From: Mesaphorura yosii
Taxonomy: Eukaryota; Arthropoda; Collembola; Poduromorpha; Tullbergiidae
DNA length: 64,000 bases
Direction of reading: 5' to 3'
Assembly (NCBI GenBank): GCA_009869945.1
Contig: WIXG01000151.1
Span: 110,698-174,697, forward strand
Shown here: positions 52,701-64,000 of the stretch, in pieces
Position numbering within the stretch: the first letter of the stretch is position 1
Layout of the letters: the number at the start of each line of letters is the position of its first letter
Program-made: the position numbers and the translations under genes
Notes under the pieces: generated by a model
What the model was told of the DNA's origin: nothing
Database searches by the model: none
The model's input: only the letters and a program-made list of their open reading frames with translations

Positions 52701-52903
52701 CTCTTCCTTCGCCCGTACGCGAGGTTAGACATTCTCAAGTATGAAATCATCATCGCTGTGTTGTGTTTTACGAAGAAGTGGAGTAAAGTAGTAAAGAGTA
52801 GTACGCTAACGCTGGAGCCGCCACGTACTCCACAACTACGCTTACGTGGATATACGTACATTTAGCCTTTGGCTTAGTCACTCACCGAAATCTGATATGT
52901 CAT
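46760..52903 (-). CDS. Myc: Myc transcription factor (bHLH-leucine zipper)
   Basis: Growth-promoting transcription factor that binds E-boxes as a dimer with Max. Exons: tentative 52886-52903, then 51880-52156, 51362-51771, 51039-51285, 47469-47508, 47333-47388 and 46760-47241; all junctions are in phase, giving 509 residues. Myc box I appears as DPILTPPRSP at 20-29, with T24 and S28 matching the vertebrate T58/S62 phosphodegron. Myc box II appears as NDCMWG at 200-205. The middle is acidic and Ser/Pro-rich, with an ED run at 229-235. The bHLH starts near 425 with HNNMERLRR (basic contacts H429, E433, R436, R437), followed by a short zipper ending LQSQSA. The two Myc boxes separate it from Mnt, Mxd and Max. 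The first exon (MTYQIS, before GTGAGT) fits by phase and splice site only. A 3.5-kb intron separates the N-terminal part from the last three exons. Confidence 0.9.
47509..51038 (-). other. Large Myc intron (3.5 kb)
   Basis: By far the longest intron in the block; most others are 60-270 nt. No exon-like or conserved coding frame was seen in it. A TATA-like CTATATAAATA occurs on the plus strand near 50663. Its length suggests that it carries regulatory sequence for Myc, but no element can be proved from sequence alone. Confidence 0.7.
52157..52885 (-). other. Presumed first coding intron of Myc
   Basis: A 729-nt interval between the tentative donor (TCG/GTGAGT at 52886-52885) and a strong acceptor with a poly-pyrimidine run before TTGGCAG at 52157. 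If the tentative first exon is wrong, the intron extends further upstream. Confidence 0.5.
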
Positions 52904-55900
52904 GCAAGGCAAATGCAATGCGAGTACGAATAAAATGCTTGCCTTCCTTGGCGTTGGTCAATTGAGTGAGATTAATTCAAGCTGTCAAAATGACTCAGTC
53001 AAATAAAACCTTGAGTCACAATTGCAATGTTATTCATTAATCGGTGTCCGCGACCGACAAGCAGCGAAGCCCCAAACAAGCCCACGATGCTGATTCATAT
53101 TTTGAGTCGTCTGTCTTTCGTCCGACCTGACCATCTCGAATCTCATACGCTTTCTTTTCTTGGGAGACAATTGAAGAATGGATACGCAGAATGCAAAATG
53201 CGGGGTAACGCAATACGTTACGTGCGTCACCCAGTTAGCATGATAGCAGACTTGTATTACATTTAGCTTTATTAAAACTTCGAGTTCTGAGTTCTGCACT
53301 ACTTTTCCTTTTCGCTCTTTTTCGCGTTGGCGGCTTTTCTCTTCCAAGTACATTCATTAGCGTAGCGTACGATTTCAAAATATAAACAATTCATCATTTC
53401 GCAACGTGCGCACGATGCACGGATACGATTATAGCTAGCCATGTATCTATACGAGGCAGGGCATATACAATATTATAGTTCCAGGTTCCAGAAGTTCTGC
53501 TTGCTTCTTTTCCGAGAAAATTGAAAAAATACGACGGAGAAGCTGAAACCGACGCGGTGCACATTTCCTGGATTGGCCGATTTCGCTATCACTGTTTACA
53601 AGCTCGAAGCCCTTATTGTGCAATGGCAATTTACGATGAGACGATTATCGATTAGTTTGTGCACTCACATCGAATCGGAAGTCGATATATTTTTAGATCG
53701 TTTCTGGTTGACTGGCCAGCAGAACAAAATAAGCACAATACCCTTTGCGCTTTGGCTTTAATGGGAGGCCTACGTTGAATAATCAATCTAATTAAGTTAT
53801 TATTTACGGAACCCTTTCACTGTCGTCGCGCCGTACTTCCTGGCGGTTCTACGAGCAATGAACTGCCAACAAGCCAAGCCAGGAGAAAGAGAAACCATAC
53901 AATTGATGAGTTAAGAGAAGGCTCAATGCTGCAATTAAATTAAATATTAAGCGATCGTAAACGTCGCAATCACAATTCTTCGCTTTTTCAGTGTTTCACT
54001 TTCAGTCCTGCATTTAGCTTTGTTAAGGTTTTCACATGACATCCGACCAACCCAAATAAATGATCACATGCGATGTGCGTGCACAATGCATGCACACGTT
54101 TCACAATCAAACCCTTTCTCTCTCAATATGATTTCGTCATTAAATTGAATATTCTCATTAATCAATACGAATACGAATACTCCAATGCGGAATACACACA
54201 TGGGCAACCCCTCGACCCCTTGCTCATTGTTAAGAAAGGATTTGCCACGGAATTGGCAAACGGCAACTGATTGACTTCAATTGACATTGAGCACTCAGTT
54301 AGTTAATCAGAAAACAAGAGGGAATTGAACTCCAACTTTCACAATATGCAAAAATTTAAATTCAAATCTACAGACAAAAATTATGCCAACTAGATCTAGT
54401 TCTGCCGCTGCTGCTGACGATGATGCAAAAAATTTACAGTAAAACTGTCTCGTTAACTATTTCATGAGAATGCTATAAAGAACATGAATAATGCAAAGCA
54501 CAGAGCCAGTGCGTAATTATCCTCCTCTTTTCCTTGCCCTGAGTTAATTATGGAAATGCTCCAAACCAAATTAACTACGTGCCGGCGTAGCAGCAGCGAG
54601 TGCACCATCGAACTTGATCGTGAGAAGTGCAGTTTAGTTTGGCGGTAAGCTGACTTGGCATTAATTCTTATATTAATTACGTTTGAAGTCGACCACGTAA
54701 AATATGCGAACAAGAATGTATGAAGTCATCTAGAAGACTTTTCTGCATAATATTTGTATTTTATGACTCATATCCGTCCTACCTAACGCGAATCTGCATC
54801 TTTGTTACGTTATCGACCCACAATGTAAATACGACGATGCGCGGATGCCTGTCTGTATTTGCCTGACGACTCCCTGCAAAGATTACTTTTCCAGGAACAG
54901 AGGAACCGGAGAACAGAGAAACGACAAAAACGATTCACTTAACGTAAGCGTATTAAGGATAGCGAAAGGACAAGCGTTTTGTGACAGGTCGCGTCACAAG
55001 GTGTTGAATCCATACAAAATATATGATGTCACGGGATAATGAACAATAATCACAATTCATAATCATAACTACAGTAAAGCACGCACAAAGAAACAGAATC
55101 CATAGTACTGCAAGAGAATCGTAAGCGCAACGTTTTATAGCCTATAGCGCTGTAGTTAATGGCATGGTCCTGGCTGGAGTAACCAAACACAACCATTATC
55201 AGTGGAAAAGGACCTTTGAATGTCCTTTCAAGATACAAAGTGGAAGCCAAGAAGAGGAGGTGAGTCACTGCACTGTGACATCGCACACGCAACTGGCATC
55301 TTAAGAAGTCGTCTCGCCAGTGTCGCCAGCCATACTCTCATTTTCTGCATCTGCATCTGGCTAAATACTGGTTACAGTAACGACAATTATGACAATTATC
55401 CTGCATAAAACTTGCATTCGTGCTAGCAAGTTACATACCGGCGAATACGAAACCGGCTGCATGCCAAGTCAGTCAGTCACACTGCTTCAGCACTTGACTC
55501 ACATGAATTTTAATATTGGCAGGACAGAGCAGGTACAAAAACCAAGCCAACTTTACATTTTAAACTAAACTTGGTGCGTGGTATTCTATACATGGTGCAG
55601 GTCGAGAATAATGCCTCTCTTTGTCATTAGAACGTCATTAAGGTTTATGAAGGGTTTTGCTGACGCTGACGCGCACCACTTCTGAAATTGCCATTCCAAA
55701 ACTCATGATTATCATAAATGTGGATGAACTCTTCAGCAAGTCAAGTCTGAAGTCTGCTCTGTCTAGAAAAGTTTGGAATATGCTAAATTTAAGCATTAAG
55801 CTAATGCCTAATGTCTTCTTTCCTGACCGACCACTCAAATTCTCTGAATTCACGAGACGACAGACGCCACCGCTCAGCGCATCAAATACTTTCTTTCTCT

Positions 55901-57201
55901 CTACATACGCATTGCCGGCATCGCATTACGAGATAACTACTGTTATTATTGCCTTTGCTAAGATTTACATAAAGTAATTACAAATGCACGCTAGACGTTA
56001 ATAACCTTATTTACGGTCGCAGACATTCGGGAATGCCAAAATGAAATGAATGCGATAATGCCGATTTGCCGACACGATTGCTGCAATTTTGCAAAGAAGA
56101 ATCGAATATCGAAGGAAGAGTACAAGAATGCTTCGGGCCAAATTAGATGATTGAATCAGACGTTTATTCTTTATTACACTGCATTAATAAAGTGCTCGGC
56201 TCGCCTCGAGTCTCGACCCGTCGTTCTTTAGAAAACCAATGTCATAAAATTGATTGAGAAATGAAATGCCAACTCAAACTGAGACATAAAAGACAAAAAC
56301 ACTCAGTGCAAAAATGATTTTTTGCAATGCAGATTCGAAAATCAAGATTCCTTTCCCACTGCGGTGCCGGCTGGGTTACCGATTGGCTGGCTATCGGCAT
56401 ATCTTCGCTACTCGCCTTCAAAGGATACAATGCACTTTGCGCAGGAGACGAGACAGGAGAGAAAAAGATTTTAAGCGAGACAAGGGATGAAAAAGTGGCA
56501 ACTGGTCGAGTGCCTAAGTAAAAGGAGATCAGAAACAGGCTTTCAACATTTTAAAATTAACTCGACCGGTTTTTGCATTCATTTTTATAGTCTTGACGTC
56601 CGTCCCAATCATGATGCACTTTATAAGAACTGCATTCCAATTATTGCAAGCTTGGTTAACAATTTTATGACTACAGCTACGACTGGCTTGGCTAAAATTA
56701 TGCCTGTGCTCTTATTCCTCTGCTGCTATAATTTACTCGTTCCTTTGCATATTCTCAGGCCATTAACGTATGGACTGATACGGTTAATAAGGAGCATAAA
56801 ACAAAACGAACCAACATGAATAGCTAATCAGTACGAGTCGGCGATCGTAAAACGGCAACTCGGCAGGCAGGCAGCATCATTGTAAGTAGCTTATCAGCTC
56901 TGAATCTCAATTATGCATAGACGAGAGAGAAATTCGCACATTCAAAAGTATCACAGCAGCAGCAGAATTGATTGAGGAACGGACTCGGCTGGCTTTTTGC
57001 CGGCAATGAGAGTTCCACACCCATTTGTTGGTATAGTGCGGTCTGGGTTCTGTGTCTGCGCTCTCCGATGATACGCGTTGAGTGAAAAAGCCGGTATATA
57101 GCTCCGCAACATGCTTGCGAGGAATGAATGGGTATATAGAGTCCACATGCTCAAAGGGTTATTACACGAGAGTAGAAAAGCCGGCTCTGAATGCACGTTT
57201 G

Positions 57202-57217
57202 GCGTAGCGTAGCGTAG
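57202..57217. repeat. Short tandem repeat (GCGTA)3
   Basis: Three consecutive GCGTA units in the CpG-rich part of the region upstream of Myc. Confidence 0.65.
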
Positions 57218-57497
57218 ACTGTCTGCAGTAGACGAGAGCCGAGTAACCACTCGTCGTGAACATCCTCCTCCGTCCCAAACAGTGCACACATTCTTAGGCC
57301 CATTAAGGTCTCTTGATCGTCGCCCGGTTTCCATACGACACAAATGCCTTCCCTGATAAGATGAGACTTCATAGATTCTTATCTGCAGCCAAGGGTCTGA
57401 GCCACGGGTACATCTCCTTATCACATCCGTCCGCTCAATTCATTTATACACTTCTCTCAATGCATGAGCAAGTAGAGTGAGTGAGACCGCACTACAC

Positions 57498-57743
57498 CAT
57501 ATGGAATGCCGGTACCTTCACTTTTTTACGATATGCCATGCAAATGCAATCGTAGCGTAGTGTGAATTCCCAGACTTGCAGATATTCCATATGCCGGTCT
57601 TTTCCTTTTGCAATCTCAATCTCCGTATGCCGGCCCGCCGACAAATTCATGTATCACGTTCTAAGCCATATGCCTTACAATTTAAAGCTAATTAAGATCA
57701 TTCCCTGCTGGTGCACCAATCGTATGCTAATCCTGACCATATG
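57498..57743. promoter_or_regulatory. Cluster of four CATATG E-boxes with an octamer
   Basis: CATATG occurs at 57498-57503, 57588-57593, 57667-57672 and 57738-57743, four times in 246 bp where about 0.1 would be expected by chance at this base composition. TATGCCGG occurs at 57590-57597 and 57626-57633, with AATGCCGG at 57505-57512. An octamer ATGCAAAT sits at 57538-57545. CATATG is a class of E-box used by Twist-type bHLH factors and ATGCAAAT by POU factors. The position, about 5 kb upstream of the Myc start, fits an enhancer, which is an inference. Confidence 0.4.
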
Positions 57744-59247
57744 CAGACAAATCTTGGTCTAATGCGAGATGCGAATGTGGATGGAATGAAAGATGACTAA
57801 GAGTGTGCAAGATGCAAGATGTGAGTAATAAAATCTGCAAGGAACGGATGACATACTCGTCTGGTTGAGTCACAGCAACTGGACGCGTTGTTGTGACCAA
57901 AGTGGTGGTTGCTGGAACTGAAAGAGTTCCGGTGATTTCCCATTACAACCGGCATCTTGCTTGCGATTTTCGATTCCGTGTCCGTCTTGATTAGAAGGTA
58001 AAGTAAGATAAATGGATTGGGTACTTTGAAAAAAGTAAGCCACTTGATTAAAATAAAAATGAAGTTCACATGCACAATTAAATGAAGAATTCAGTACAAT
58101 GCTTGTCACGTCGCTGTCGGTTGGCTATCGACTCTCGTCTCGGTTGGAGTCAACCAATTATTTAGTCCAAAGTTTGCACGAGTTTTTACACCGTACTTTA
58201 TGAGAACGTATATGAAACCCACACTTTTGTAGAATTTTGCACGTTAACACCATCGCTTCCTCAGCTTGTTGAATAGTTAATAGTTGAACTCGTTGTTGTC
58301 TTCAGGTTCACCGATTGAAGACGCTTCGCTTGCAAATTGCAATTGGACGCAGCTCGTCGAATGCACCAAACCAGAACAAACTGTGCTTTGAATGAATTGT
58401 GCACTGCTCAAGACGAAGGTGTGAAGTGTGAATTAAATGAGTTTTTCAGAGAAGAATCACTTTCCGCAGAATGAATGATTTTGTCTCAAAATGTGTCTCA
58501 CAGCGAACGCGTACCCGAGAGCACGAGAAAACGTTGTTGCTTCGATTGAAGTCAGGCCAAAGATGAGACGAAGGTATAACAACCTTACCCCAACTCTGAG
58601 AGAATTCTTTCAACAAAATATTCCGGCTTTGGCTTTGGAGTTAGCTTAGCTCGTAGTCGTGCACCGTAGCCGGTACGCGTCTCGTTCTTGCAGTCTACGA
58701 GCGGGTACGTGTGATGATGAGACATACGCGGTAGGCGAACGCGAGGTACTCGCGACTTGCGAGGTGAACGTGAACACTTCGCTAAGCACTTTCCCAGTGG
58801 ATTGTAGGTACTCCCACTATGCATGGACCCAAGATGTATTTTCGTGTGACTCAAGGGGATTTTTTTTGCTGTGGCTGGCATGGCACTGCTGGACATTAAT
58901 TCATAATAGCGCTGCACTACCAGCAAAGGAAGCTCGGACCCCGCCTTGATTTTTTACGTGTACCCTCCAGCGCGGTGGCGCTTGTCTGGAGAGGCTGTAC
59001 GGGTCACGTCTTGCTTCGGCTCATCATCCAGCCTTTCGTATCGCGAATTTCGTGGCTGCAGTCGTACGCTTCTCCCGCGTTCTCAGCAAAAAAGCGTGTA
59101 TAAAGGAATTCTTCATTGTGCTTGGCAATAAAAAGCCGGCTCAGACGTACATGCTTCTTTTTACTACTACTACGTACTACGATTATTGATCCAACATCCA
59201 AGCACGGACCCTAACCACGCTATACGCAAGCATGTGGATTCGGGGAC

Positions 59248-59280
59248 CGCGTTGAGCGTATCGCGTTCGCGTTGAGCGTA
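59248..59280. repeat. Two direct copies of a 13-bp unit
   Basis: CGCGTTGAGCGTA at 59248-59260 is repeated exactly at 59268-59280, with seven bases between. Confidence 0.7.
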
Positions 59281-61101
59281 CTATAACTGCAGCAGCAACG
59301 CAGACATCGACCAGATATACTGTCTGGGATTCGCCCCAGACAATGAATTCCGTACAGAATGAATCGACTTGACTAACTTGGGCTTCGGCAGACCTGACTT
59401 TCTCAAGCAAAGCGAACGAGCGTCTGCTGGTTGGCAGCGCAGGGCTGAGCGAAGCATATTTTGATCATGATTATTGAATGAAGATGAAGAAAGGATTGAG
59501 ATTGAATAGCATACGGACAATTGTTGTTGCTGCTCGTTGCTGCAGGGCGATGCTGAGATGCGAGGGATGAGAATTAAAACTAAGAATTACATTCTTGCCT
59601 TTGTTGTTGTTCCAAGACGGAGCGGAGTAGTAAGCAGGACTCATTAAATTGCCCCTTTATTTAATTGTATGATTTACAGGAATGTGGTGAAAAAGGCGCG
59701 CTCGCGCTGCTCCGCTGCTTCTTTCTTCCCAGACAAAAGACGACGAGAAACAAGACGCTGGTTGCTCTTGACTTTGAGACTATGCTTGTGCTTTTTACTA
59801 TTTTAGGAAACTGTGTGTACACACGAGATCTCATGCATACTCAATGTGATGAACAGATCACCCTTTTCGCCTTTCCATCTGGACAGCAGCGGTATCGCAG
59901 CGCGTATTTGCGTTCGCGTACAAAGGAAAAGTTTTTTGCCCACGATCCGCGTCCGCGGCGAGATCATTCTCCTCAAGACCAAGACGAAGCGACTCACCTT
60001 GAAACTCGTAACATATGCTGTGCCGCTTTTGCTGAATCGCTGAATGTACGAGTACATCGCATCGCGTAGCCGTGGCGAGCCTCGGTCGGATTTACGTGTC
60101 AGTAATTCACACCTCATAAAGCGCAAATGCAAAGCAAAAGGGTGAGTTGTGAATTGCTGTTGCGTTGCAAGAATGAGCCTGGGAATTTCTTGCTAAATGA
60201 ACACGATCGTCATGCAGCAGGTTGTAACCTTTCCTCTCAGGCATGAACCGTACAGTGCATCATGCATAATGCTCATGTCAACTTAATGTGTGAATTTGTT
60301 ACTTCATAACAATTACAATTATTGCTAATGCTAAACACTTCGGTCACAGCTTTCCCAGTGAATTGAAAACGAAATGTGAATGATTTCGAAACTGGTCAGT
60401 CATCAGAACCCGGATTGCAGGTTGCAAATTGGTTGGCATCCATGTCTGCGATGTGACTTGCGATTTCGTACGATGGGATTAATGAAATCACAATTCAAAA
60501 TCGCATATCATTGACAAATTGAGCATTGCTAGAATTGGGTAAAACCTCTCCACGTAGGTCGGTCAAGTAGGAGGATGGCAGGATTTGTCATAATTTCAGT
60601 TTCATACATTTTAGAATATTACTATCACGAGACGGCTATCAGCGTATCAGCTTCCCACTCCGCGTTGGCAGACATTCGAAGCTTTACTGTGGCGCAAAAG
60701 CAAGTAGAGAGGCTGGCTGGAATTGGAATTTAGATGAATTCATCCCGTTAGTGGCGAATACGCTCATGCTCACACGGGTTATCAGGAAGTGTAGATGACC
60801 AGCTGACCCATATATAGTCTGAACTCTAGTCTGGCATCCAGCTTTGCTATAGTCTCTAGAGTCTGTGCGATTGCGACTTTGTATGGGATACAATACGGAC
60901 GAACGTGATACGTGACGCTGACGCGAGAGCTCATGAAATGCTGATAATGATTTAAATTGCAACATTTTCAATGACGAGAGCAGTTCAGAGGACACGGCAA
61001 GGGCACGGCAAAGCAAATATCTGGAGCCGCTTACGCGATCAACGCGTCGATCATCGCTGCAGACATTGTCAACGCTAAAATATGGGTAACCTATATTCGC
61101 A

Positions 61102-61113
61102 TGCGCATGCGCA
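61102..61113. promoter_or_regulatory. NRF-1 / erect-wing-type palindrome
   Basis: TGCGCATGCGCA is a perfect palindrome and matches the consensus of the NRF-1 family (erect wing in flies), a strong activator of housekeeping and mitochondrial genes, usually close to start sites. It sits in a longer alternating purine-pyrimidine run (61099-61114). No gene start is known next to it. Confidence 0.35.
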
Positions 61114-61650
61114 ATCACAATACAATGTCCCGACTCGAATCCATACGTACGAAACTACAAAGTGCAAAGAGTCAAATAGACAGACACAAGTGTGGCTGTG
61201 GCTTTGGCAGTGACGATCGAATTCAAATTTAAATTGTGCATGACACAGATATTTCACTCGTAATTGGAGTAGTTTAGTAAAAGCAATGACATCGGTCAAC
61301 TCGTGCACGTTATCATGAAATTTAAATTTCACGAAATGCTGGCTCATAAATAGCCGGTAGACAGGAATTGTTCACACTTCACACAATGGAAAGTATGAGC
61401 AGCCAGTCTACTACAGTTATTCGCATGGCATTGGCTTATCTGTTTGCTCATTTAATTCGCAACCGTAATTAGCGCTTATTGAAAGCCAACTCAAACCACT
61501 GATAAGGGACGTCCACGTCGCGTCGAGCCAGACAAGTGCTTTCACATGTGCGTACTTAGGAATTACGGGATTTACTGCATTCGGGAGTAGATTTGGCCAG
61601 GCCAGCGCCAGCGAAGGCTTAACCTTTCATATCCACTTCAAATTGACTAC

Positions 61651-61666
61651 GTTGCGTTGCGTTGCG
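61651..61666. repeat. Short tandem repeat (GTTGC)3
   Basis: Three consecutive GTTGC units and one extra base. Confidence 0.65.
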
Positions 61667-62208
61667 GTTTGTTCCAGTACTAAATGCAAAGACAGAGCGA
61701 GCAGAAGGATACGCCAGCCGTGAAATGCTGGTGGCAAGGGCTTATCACTTCTTTTCCAATATTTGCTAATCATATAATTGCAAATACAATGTAATAAAGT
61801 AATCTCAACCCAATGAAAAGAGTAGGAACAGAATTAACTTCTGTGTGCGCGAAATAAGGCTGTCGCTCTCATTGAAAGCTTTATTGCAGAGGGTTTACTC
61901 TGCGCGGGGGCAGTTAGCAACCAGCAGCCAACAGCCTCGGCGTTGGCAGTTCAGTAAGAGCACAGGTTGTTTATACTACGCTGTGTAAATATCCTATTTT
62001 GCGATCGAGATACGCGTAGCCTATATTTTCCTCGTTGCCACGTGGAAACACACGCGGATGAGTTGTACAAGTATTTTAGACTTTGATTCATGCAACGCTG
62101 GCAATTTGTAGCCACTCCAAGTACACGAGCGCGAAACTGGACTATAGCTTCGCTTGATGATTGACTCTGTCGTGTAGCCGGCGAATCGACTCTCGACTGG
62201 CATTAACC

Positions 62209-62215
62209 TATATAA
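62209..62215 (+). promoter_or_regulatory. TATA-like box
   Basis: TATATAA on the plus strand, the best TATA match among several in 57-62.5 kb (others near 57094, 57133, 60810 and 61346). No downstream plus-strand gene is visible inside the window, so function is uncertain. Confidence 0.2.
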
Positions 62216-63925
62216 GATATGTGTGAAACGCCGCTTATAACTTGGCCGCTTGCGTGACCGAGTGCAGAGTGGCTGTAGTTATGCAATCCTGAAAATAATT
62301 GTGTCTAATGCGTCGCAGTTTAGCAATGCAACGCTGGCGCAGCGCGTTGAGCTCCGCTCTTCTAAAGAAGATTGACTGGGACGAACAATAATATTTACAA
62401 TGTGAAAGATATTTTAAGCACTCGACTCGAGGTCAGCCGCCGACGCTGGACTGCCTACTCCCAAAACTGCAAATTTTCCACGGGTGTTATTTTTATGCTT
62501 ATGCAATATGCACTTTTAATAATTGGAATTACGACGCGACTTCCCTAAATAAAAATAACACGACGCAGCGGGTTGATAGTCCAAGCCGAGTGCACTAGCG
62601 AACACACGAAAGGTGTGTTCGTAAAAAAGAGATCAACTTTAAAGTGCACTGTGCCGAGAAAGAAGGAAACGAATTGAGATGAGAATCTCGAATCAGGGCA
62701 AGCTGAGAATTTGAGCCAGCCGACTGAGCAAACATACAAAACAGATTCTTCTATATGTAATTCCGCGTCTGGCTCTTGCCTAACAGAGTATTAAGTATTT
62801 GGTTTACAAATTCAGCAAAACAAGGTCAGCCGAAGGATCCTATTTCGACTCGACTGACCTTCCGCGGTTTCATCTCATGTTGTTACACATTACCATTACA
62901 TTGCGCGGCTAACAAAGTTCCAATTGGCTGAACCTAGCCTACTAGTGTTTAGGTATGAACTTAATAAAATATTTGCCTCATCAAAGCGATGTAAACTTCT
63001 GAAAGCCAAATGCTTAATATAGGAAGGCAAGTTCCAGCAGTTCCATGGCTCAACAAAGGGATATGTAATCTCCTCCAAAGGGATTGTGTATCCGGCTACG
63101 TAATCTCGTCTGTTTCCTTCGAAATCCTCGACTTTGACCCAGTGTGGCTGGCTGGCCTATGGAATTCTTATTAGAAAAAATTCTAACAGAATTCGTTCAG
63201 AGTTACTCGGAAATTCGCGGTGGTAAAATAGGCAAGAAACTGTCGTCGTCATGCTTGAGATTAAAATAGTTTTGCATTTATTAAGAAGCGATCGACGACG
63301 TGGGCAAAGGAGAAAAAGTTGTCTCATTAGAATTCAGAAGTAGTAAAGGTCATGATTGATTAAAACAAATTGTGCTGACACAGCGCGTTTGTTGTGAAAA
63401 GCATCTTCATTGCATTGCCCAGATGCTGCTTGCCTGACTGCCATGCCGTATTTTCATTAAGCCTCTTTAAAATTCTATCACATCAAAATCAAGGTTAATG
63501 TATGATGATCGTCGTCGTGGTGGGTCGTGGATGTGATGATATAACACTTTCAATTTATGATCGTCTCGTATTTTTACAGGAGTCGAGCGCGACCGCCGGC
63601 GACAGATAATTTTTACTTCGCGATCGACCTTCTGATCTTTCCTCAGGTTTCCCTTGCCTAGGAATTAACTTCCTATATTTCTTGGAATCAGTTTGCCAGG
63701 GAAGGAAGCAGAAGAAAGATAAGATTCTCAGCTACCAGTTTGGTTGCGCAGCAGATCACAGCGGCTCAATTTACGTCTGCAAGCACAAGTGCATTCTAGT
63801 CTACGTCCTTCTTTCATGCATGGGATACTACGCATTTTCTGAACCTGAATCCGGGTATTTGCGGCTTTGAGTCTAGATCCGAGCCGTAGTAAGTCGTAGT
63901 AAAAGTGGAGTAGTACACTTTTGCA

Positions 63926-63950
63926 GTCTCGCATGGTTCACATGCGAGAC
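63926..63950. repeat. Perfect hairpin, 10-bp stem and 5-nt loop
   Basis: GTCTCGCATG, loop GTTCA, then CATGCGAGAC. The arms are exact reverse complements. The stem is too short for a miRNA precursor as it stands, and no U-run follows. Confidence 0.6.
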
Positions 63951-64000
63951 GTGAATACCAATTCAAGGAAAATGCGTCTCGCGTCTCGGTGAGAACTCGG

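Larger units (their letters stand above)
52904..64000. other. Non-coding region upstream of Myc
   Basis: About 11 kb with no coding sequence I can support. Frames of up to about 157 codons at 56.9-57.4 kb, 59.7-60.1 kb and 60.7-61.1 kb do not resemble known proteins and overlap each other. CpG-containing motifs and AGCCGG/GCCGGC words recur between 56.9 and 62.2 kb more than in the left-hand desert. This is a reasonable place for the Myc promoter, 5'UTR exons and enhancers. Confidence 0.5.

Noticed and set aside
56951..57424. 157-codon minus-strand frame
   Set aside because: Rich in Arg, Ser and Cys from CpG-containing DNA, includes short tandem GCGTA repeats, and shows no conserved motif.
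59665..60069. 134-codon plus-strand frame
   Set aside because: Opposite-strand frame of 109 codons overlaps most of it and neither resembles a protein family.
60684..61118. 144-codon minus-strand frame
   Set aside because: No domain, and competing frames overlap it; judged random.
1..64000. Bacterial features such as operons, CRISPR arrays and ribosome binding sites
   Set aside because: All recognised genes are intron-containing animal genes; no CRISPR-like regularly spaced repeats were seen.

Overview
This is eukaryotic, animal nuclear DNA, most probably from an arthropod and perhaps a branchiopod or other pancrustacean. That rests on short GT-AG introns (many of 64-100 nt), roughly 40% GC, and gene products closest in wording to fly proteins: a 207-residue Rab8, a SEC11 with [13 protein letters not shown], and a Zucchini-type PLD6. 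The organism is an inference; no search could be run.

Layout. 1-37.3 kb has no coding sequence I can support. It holds one clear mobile element, a foldback/Mutator-like element at 5301-5753 flanked by a 9-bp direct repeat, plus scattered short tandem repeats and palindromes. 37.3-52.9 kb is a compact block of five conserved genes on strictly alternating strands: SEC11 (signal peptidase catalytic subunit, minus), PLD6/zucchini (plus), Rab8 (minus), HADH (mitochondrial 3-hydroxyacyl-CoA dehydrogenase, plus) and Myc (minus). The two convergent pairs (zucchini/Rab8 and HADH/Myc) end almost on top of one another. 52.9-64 kb is non-coding DNA upstream of the Myc start. It contains a cluster of CATATG E-boxes, an octamer, TATA-like boxes and an NRF-1-type palindrome, so it is a plausible Myc promoter and enhancer region.

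The genes are housekeeping or developmental neighbours, not one pathway: secretory protein processing (SEC11), piRNA 5'-end formation or mitochondrial lipid signalling (PLD6), exocytic traffic (Rab8), fatty-acid beta-oxidation (HADH) and growth control (Myc). All five models were built exon by exon with splice sites and reading phase checked. Four are complete; the Myc model depends on a tentative six-residue first coding exon.

The points most worth a second look are the foldback element with a tRNA-like Pol III promoter inside it, a Zucchini protein without the usual zinc-finger cysteines, a 10-nt micro-exon in HADH, an acidic unidentified reading frame on the opposite strand inside a Rab8 intron, and the CATATG/TATGCCGG cluster upstream of Myc.
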